A stretch of 64,000 nt of DNA, from assembly GCA_964440095.1 (NCBI GenBank), contig CAYTPZ010000007.1, positions 1 to 64,000 on the forward strand, given 5' to 3'. The notes below the pieces were generated by a model. That model saw nothing but the letters and a program-made list of their open reading frames with translations. It ran no database searches and was not told the DNA's origin. Shown piece by piece: positions 60,194 through 64,000 of the stretch. The first letter of the stretch is position 1, and each line of letters opens with the position of its first letter. The DNA comes from JACNKJ01 sp964440095. GTDB lineage: Bacteria > Krumholzibacteriota > Krumholzibacteriia > JACNKJ01. A program made the translations under genes and the position numbers.

Positions 60194-62635
60194 GTGGAGA
60201 TCAAGTATCAGGACAAGGTATTCCATCTGGAAGACCTCTTACCCCTGCTTCCCCTGCGGGACGTTGTGGTCTTCCCCTCCATGATCCATCCCCTGTTGGT
60301 GGGCCGCCCCAGTTCCGTGGCGGCTGTGGAGGAGTCCATGCTGCATGACCGCGTTTTGATTGTGGCCACGCAGAAGGACAAGGATATCGACGAGCCCTCG
60401 GGCCAGGACATTCATCGCACGGGAACCCTCGTGCAGATCACGCAGCTGCTGCGTCTGCCCGACGGCACCATGAAAATTCTGGTGGAGGGGCTTCGCCGCG
60501 TCAGCATTCTCGACTACGTGAGCGGCGACGAGTACTTCCGCGTGCAATTCGATCTACTGGAAGCGGACGAAGCCGTAGACGAAGCCGAGGCCGAAGCGCT
60601 CATGCGCACCCTGCAGGAGAAGTTCCGCGAGTACGTGGGCCTTAACAAGCGCGTGCCCGACGGTGTGCTCATGAGTTTGGACAACGTGGAAGATCCTCTG
60701 CTCATGGCCGACACCATCGCCACGCACATTCCTGAAAAAATCGAGCTTAAGCAGGCCCTGCTGGAAGAGCCTTCGCCTGTGGCGCGCATGCGCATTCTGC
60801 TGCGCGTGATCACCGAGGAAATGGAGATCCTGGCGCTGGAGCGGCAGATCGAAACCGAGGTGAAGAGTCAGGTGCAGCGCAATCAGCGCGAATTCTACCT
60901 GAACGAGCAGCTGAAGGCCATCCGTCGCGAGCTGGGGCACGAAGACGATGAAGCCAGCGAACTGGATGAAATCGCCGGCAACATCGAAGATGCCAAGATG
61001 AGCAAGGACGGCGAAGAGGCGGCCATGCGCGAGCTGGACCGTCTGGCCAAGATGCCGCCCATGAGCCCCGAGGCCTCGGTCATTCGCACTTATCTGGAAA
61101 CCTTGCTCGCCCTGCCCTGGCGCAAACGCAGTCGCGATCGCCTGGACATCGTGAAGGTGGCCGAGAAACTCGACGACGATCACCACGGCCTAAAAAAGGT
61201 CAAGGAGCGCATCCTCGAGTTCCTATCGGTACTCAAGCTCACCCGCAAGGGCAAGAAGAGCGGCAAAATGAAGGGACCCATCCTTTGTTTTGTGGGGCCT
61301 CCGGGAGTGGGTAAGACCAGTCTGGGGCGCTCCATCGCCGACAGCATGGGCCGCAAGTTCCAGCGCATCAGCCTTGGTGGAGTGCGCGACGAAGCGGAGA
61401 TCCGCGGACATCGCCGCACCTACATCGGTTCGATGCCGGGACGCATCGTGCAGTCGCTGAAGAAGGCGGGCACACGCAATCCCGTGATCCTGCTGGACGA
61501 AGTGGACAAGCTGGGCATGGACTTCCGCGGCGACCCGACCAGTGCGCTGCTGGAAGTTCTGGATCCCGAGCAGAACCACACCTTCAGCGATCACTATCTG
61601 GAAGTGGCCTTCGATCTCAGCGAGGTCTTCTTCATTACCACGGCCAACAATCTGCACGAAATTCCCGGGCCGCTGCGCGATCGTTTGGAGATCATTCGCA
61701 TTCCGGGTTATCTGCAGGACGAGAAGCGCGCCATCGCGCGGGGCTTCCTCATTCCCAAGCAGATCAAGGCCCATGGCCTGGTGGAAGATCAGCTGTCTAT
61801 TTCCGACGCGGTGCTCGATCGCATTGTGAGCGAGTACACCCGCGAATCCGGCGTGCGAAACCTGGAGCGCGAACTGGCGGCCCTCTGTCGCAAGACGGCG
61901 CGTCAGGTGGTGGAAAAAGATGTCAGCGGCGTCGAGGTGAACTCCGAAATGCTCGAAGAGTGGCTCGGACCGCCGCGCTTCATCAACGCCATGAAGGACA
62001 AGGCCGACGAGGTGGGCATCGCCACGGGTCTGGCCTGGACCAGTGTGGGCGGCGAAACCTTGAGCATCGAGGTGCAGCTGATCCCCGGCAAGGGCGAGTT
62101 CATTCTCACCGGACAGCTGGGCGACGTGATGAAGGAAAGTGCCAAGGCGGCGCAGACCATTGTGCGTGGTCGCGCCGAACAGTGGAACATCGACAAGGAT
62201 TTCTTCACCACCACCGACGTGCACATTCACGTGCCCGAGGGCGCGGTGCCCAAGGATGGTCCCAGCGCGGGCGTGGCTTTGACCACGGCGCTTGTGAGTG
62301 CGATTACGGGTATTCCGGTGCGTCACGATGTGGCCATGACCGGCGAGATCACCCTGCGCGGCAAGGTGCTGGCCGTGGGCGGTCTGCCCGAGAAAACCGT
62401 GGCGGCTCAGAGGCTGGGCATGAAGACCGTGCTGCTGCCCAAGCAGAACGAGAAGGACCTGCCCGAACTGCCCGACTCGGTGAAGGAACAGATCAACCTG
62501 GTCTTCGTGGAGAGCATCGAAGAGGTGCTTGGCGAGGCCCTGTCTGAAATGCCCGGCAGCAAGCCCGGCAAGTCGAAGAAATCTGCGCCTTCGCGTCCTT
62601 CCGGCCGCAGCGGAGCGGCACCTCCGCCGAGCTGA
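60194..62635 (+). CDS. lon: ATP-dependent protease Lon
   Basis: AAA+ protease of 813 residues. GTG at 60194 behind GAGGAG. The N-domain has LPLLPLRDVVVFPSMIHPL; Walker A is GPPGVGKTSLG. The protease domain has the Ser-Lys dyad around VPKDGPSAGVALTTAL. It degrades damaged and regulatory proteins. It lies just after a terminator, so expression may depend on read-through or on a promoter inside clpX; none is clear. The Ser/Gly/Pro-rich tail is extra. Confidence 0.95.
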   Translation: MEIKYQDKVFHLEDLLPLLPLRDVVVFPSMIHPLLVGRPSSVAAVEESMLHDRVLIVATQKDKDIDEPSGQDIHRTGTLVQITQLLRLPDGTMKILVEGLRRVSILDYVSGDEYFRVQFDLLEADEAVDEAEAEALMRTLQEKFREYVGLNKRVPDGVLMSLDNVEDPLLMADTIATHIPEKIELKQALLEEPSPVARMRILLRVITEEMEILALERQIETEVKSQVQRNQREFYLNEQLKAIRRELGHEDDEASELDEIAGNIEDAKMSKDGEEAAMRELDRLAKMPPMSPEASVIRTYLETLLALPWRKRSRDRLDIVKVAEKLDDDHHGLKKVKERILEFLSVLKLTRKGKKSGKMKGPILCFVGPPGVGKTSLGRSIADSMGRKFQRISLGGVRDEAEIRGHRRTYIGSMPGRIVQSLKKAGTRNPVILLDEVDKLGMDFRGDPTSALLEVLDPEQNHTFSDHYLEVAFDLSEVFFITTANNLHEIPGPLRDRLEIIRIPGYLQDEKRAIARGFLIPKQIKAHGLVEDQLSISDAVLDRIVSEYTRESGVRNLERELAALCRKTARQVVEKDVSGVEVNSEMLEEWLGPPRFINAMKDKADEVGIATGLAWTSVGGETLSIEVQLIPGKGEFILTGQLGDVMKESAKAAQTIVRGRAEQWNIDKDFFTTTDVHIHVPEGAVPKDGPSAGVALTTALVSAITGIPVRHDVAMTGEITLRGKVLAVGGLPEKTVAAQRLGMKTVLLPKQNEKDLPELPDSVKEQINLVFVESIEEVLGEALSEMPGSKPGKSKKSAPSRPSGRSGAAPPPS

Positions 62636-63243
62636 TGAGCTGGAAACGCCTGGAGTTCGTAACGAGTGCGAAAGCTTTGGAAGGCTGTCCTCGGGCCCAG
62701 GTGCCCGAGGTAGCCTTTGCAGGGCGCAGCAACGTGGGCAAGTCTTCCCTCTTAAATACCATCGCCGGGCGAAAGGCCCTGGCCAAGGTCAGCGGTAAAC
62801 CCGGCAAAACCCGACTCCTGAATTTCTTCAACCTGGATGATCGCGGTCATCTGGTGGATCTGCCCGGCTACGGCTTCGCCGCCGTGAGCAAGTCCATCAA
62901 GGCCGAGTGGGGCCGCTTCATGTCGGAGTACCTCAAGGGCCGGCCCCAGCTCATTGGCGTGGTGCAGTTGCTCGATTGCCGCCATGAGCCCAGTCAGCAG
63001 GACAAGCAGATGATCGCCTGGCTGGAGGCCAGCGAGCTGCCCTTTTTCCTGGCCCTGACCAAGTCCGACAAGATTTCCCGGGGAATAAGGCAGAAGCACC
63101 AGAGCATGATCCTGAAATCGCTGGATCTGCAAACCCAAGTGCCCCTTCAGTTTTTCTCGTCCGAGACCGGCGAGGGCAAGCCCGAGCTGAGGGCCTGGGT
63201 GGACGAGACCCTGGAAGCCGGCCGAGTGCAGATGCTTCGTTGA
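62635..63243 (+). CDS. engB: Ribosome biogenesis GTP-binding protein EngB/YsxC
   Basis: Essential GTPase in 50S assembly, 202 residues. G1 is GRSNVGKSSLLN (about 30-41), G3 DLPGYGFA, and G4 TKSDKI. TGATG overlap with the lon stop. It is followed by purA with its own promoter. Confidence 0.94.
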   Translation: MSWKRLEFVTSAKALEGCPRAQVPEVAFAGRSNVGKSSLLNTIAGRKALAKVSGKPGKTRLLNFFNLDDRGHLVDLPGYGFAAVSKSIKAEWGRFMSEYLKGRPQLIGVVQLLDCRHEPSQQDKQMIAWLEASELPFFLALTKSDKISRGIRQKHQSMILKSLDLQTQVPLQFFSSETGEGKPELRAWVDETLEAGRVQMLR

Positions 63244-63268
63244 CAGGGGGCCTCGGCCCTTCTAAATT
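63240..63268 (+). promoter_or_regulatory. Promoter of purA
   Basis: TTGACA (63240-63245) overlaps the engB stop codon. A 17-base spacer and TAAATT (63263-63268) follow, giving a leader of about 30 bases before purA. Confidence 0.65.
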
Positions 63269-63304
63269 GGGTCGGCTTTCCCATCCTTCCGAAAGGTAAT
63301 CCCG

Positions 63305-64000
63305 ATGAGCGAGAAGCGCGGACGGGCCACCGTCGTCCTGGGTGGACAATGGGGCGACGAGGGCAAGGGCAAGATTGTGGACTTTCTGGCGGAGTCGCAT
63401 GACGTGGTTGTGCGTTTCCAGGGCGGCGCCAATGCGGGGCACACCATTAGAACCGAGGGGCAGGAATACATCTTCCACCTGATCCCTTCGGGCATTCTCA
63501 TGGAGGGCAAGGACTGCATCCTTGGCGGTGGACTGGTGGTGGATCCGCTGGAACTGGCCGAGGAACTGGCCGGCCTGCGTGCTCGCGGCGTGGCCGTGGA
63601 GGGGCGCGTCTTCCTGAGCAGTTCGGCGCACATGCTGCTGCCTTATCACAAGGTGCTGGACCGGCTGGAAGAGGAATCGAAAAAGGGCAAGAGCATCGGC
63701 ACCACGGGGCGTGGTATTGGGCCGGCCTACAAGGACAAGGCTTCGCGCACGGGCCTGCGGGCCGAGATGTACGCGAAAGATGATGAGCGCCTCGAGCGCA
63801 TTCTCATGGAGCGGGTGATCGAGATCAATCGGACCATCGCCGCGCTCTATGATGCGGAGGCGCTGAGTCCCAAGGAAACCGTGGACAAGGTCATGGCGGT
63901 GAAGCCGGTGATCGAACCCATGCTGGTGGATTCGCATCGCTACCTGCAGGACGCCATGCGCGAGGGCAAGGACATACTGCTCGAGGGCGCCCAGGGAACC
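63305..64000 (+). CDS. purA: Adenylosuccinate synthetase, N-terminal part
   Basis: First committed step from IMP to AMP (GTP-driven). The first 232 codons are visible of an expected about 430; the gene runs off the window end. VLGGQWGDEGKGKIVD (P-loop), FQGGANAGHTI and GTTGRGIGPAYKDKASRTGLR are diagnostic. GAAAGG precedes the ATG. No later frame can be judged. Confidence 0.94.
   Translation, partial: MSEKRGRATVVLGGQWGDEGKGKIVDFLAESHDVVVRFQGGANAGHTIRTEGQEYIFHLIPSGILMEGKDCILGGGLVVDPLELAEELAGLRARGVAVEGRVFLSSSAHMLLPYHKVLDRLEEESKKGKSIGTTGRGIGPAYKDKASRTGLRAEMYAKDDERLERILMERVIEINRTIAALYDAEALSPKETVDKVMAVKPVIEPMLVDSHRYLQDAMREGKDILLEGAQGT

Noticed and set aside
61223..62326. A 367-codon open frame on the minus strand across lon
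   Set aside because: Antisense to a fully conserved gene; it reads as shadow sequence without any domain.
62951..63937. A minus-strand frame opposite engB and purA
   Set aside because: Both plus-strand genes have complete signature motifs; the opposite frame has none.
1..64000. CRISPR array, prophage or integron
   Set aside because: No regularly spaced identical repeats, no cas genes, no integrase or phage structural genes were seen.

Overview
This is a gene-dense, GC-rich stretch of one bacterial chromosome, mostly read left to right. It encodes diderm envelope machinery (TonB-dependent receptor, Omp85 protein, TamB, RseP and many lipoproteins). It also encodes PorV/PorQ-like proteins, exported proteins ending in FlgD-like/type IX-style C-terminal domains, a dockerin-like protein and a lamin-tail protein. 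Together these suggest an uncultured-type lineage of the Fibrobacterota-Chlorobiota-Bacteroidota superphylum (Krumholzibacteriota, Eisenbacteria or Latescibacterota-like) rather than Pseudomonadota or Bacillota. This placement is inferred from gene content only. ATG, GTG and TTG starts all occur with AGGAGG-type ribosome sites. Several promoters have the form TTGAC(A/C), 17 bases, TAnAnT.

Layout. 1-10.6 kb: a cell-surface/export operon made of a TonB-dependent receptor, a PorV/PorQ-like barrel, a propeller lipoprotein, a large exported protein with an FlgD-like C-terminus and a lipoprotein with an amidotransferase-like fold. A second exported protein with duplicated beta domains follows. 10.6-19.5 kb: after a striking double hairpin and a sugar-phosphate-isomerase-like gene comes the housekeeping run rplM-rpsI-rpsB-tsf-pyrH-frr-uppS-cdsA-dxr-rseP. 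19.5-28.7 kb: a minus-strand lipoprotein gene, then an outer-membrane assembly cluster. That cluster holds a three-POTRA Omp85 protein, TamB and a remarkable protein joining an HExxH peptidase, a TolB-like propeller and an Omp85-like barrel. 28.7-34.5 kb: a gene-free segment bounded by 12-bp direct repeats, a PcrA/UvrD helicase and gatCAB.

34.5-43.7 kb is accessory: a divergent crotonase, a dockerin-like exported protein with a very strong promoter, a P-II-like small protein, an ABC sugar importer without its ATPase, an M29 aminopeptidase, YjbQ, a DUF418 membrane protein and a lamin-tail protein. 43.8-53.8 kb holds propionyl-CoA to succinyl-CoA metabolism as two converging operons. The plus operon has meaB, the B12 subunit of methylmalonyl-CoA mutase and 3-hydroxyacyl-CoA dehydrogenase. 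The minus operon has carboxylase beta, biotin carboxylase, biotin carrier, mutase large subunit and epimerase. Three envelope genes of unknown role sit between them. 53.9-56.6 kb: DUF4920 and PepSY-type genes, a toxin-antitoxin pair with a clear operator, and a second crotonase. 56.7-64 kb: tRNA-Leu(UAG), then tig-clpP-clpX-lon-engB and the start of purA, cut by the window end.

The best candidates for something undescribed are the peptidase-propeller-barrel protein behind tamB, the first operon as a surface export/uptake unit, the two segments bracketed by 12-bp direct repeats, and the methylmalonyl-CoA epimerase in which a conserved His-His is Gln-Gln.
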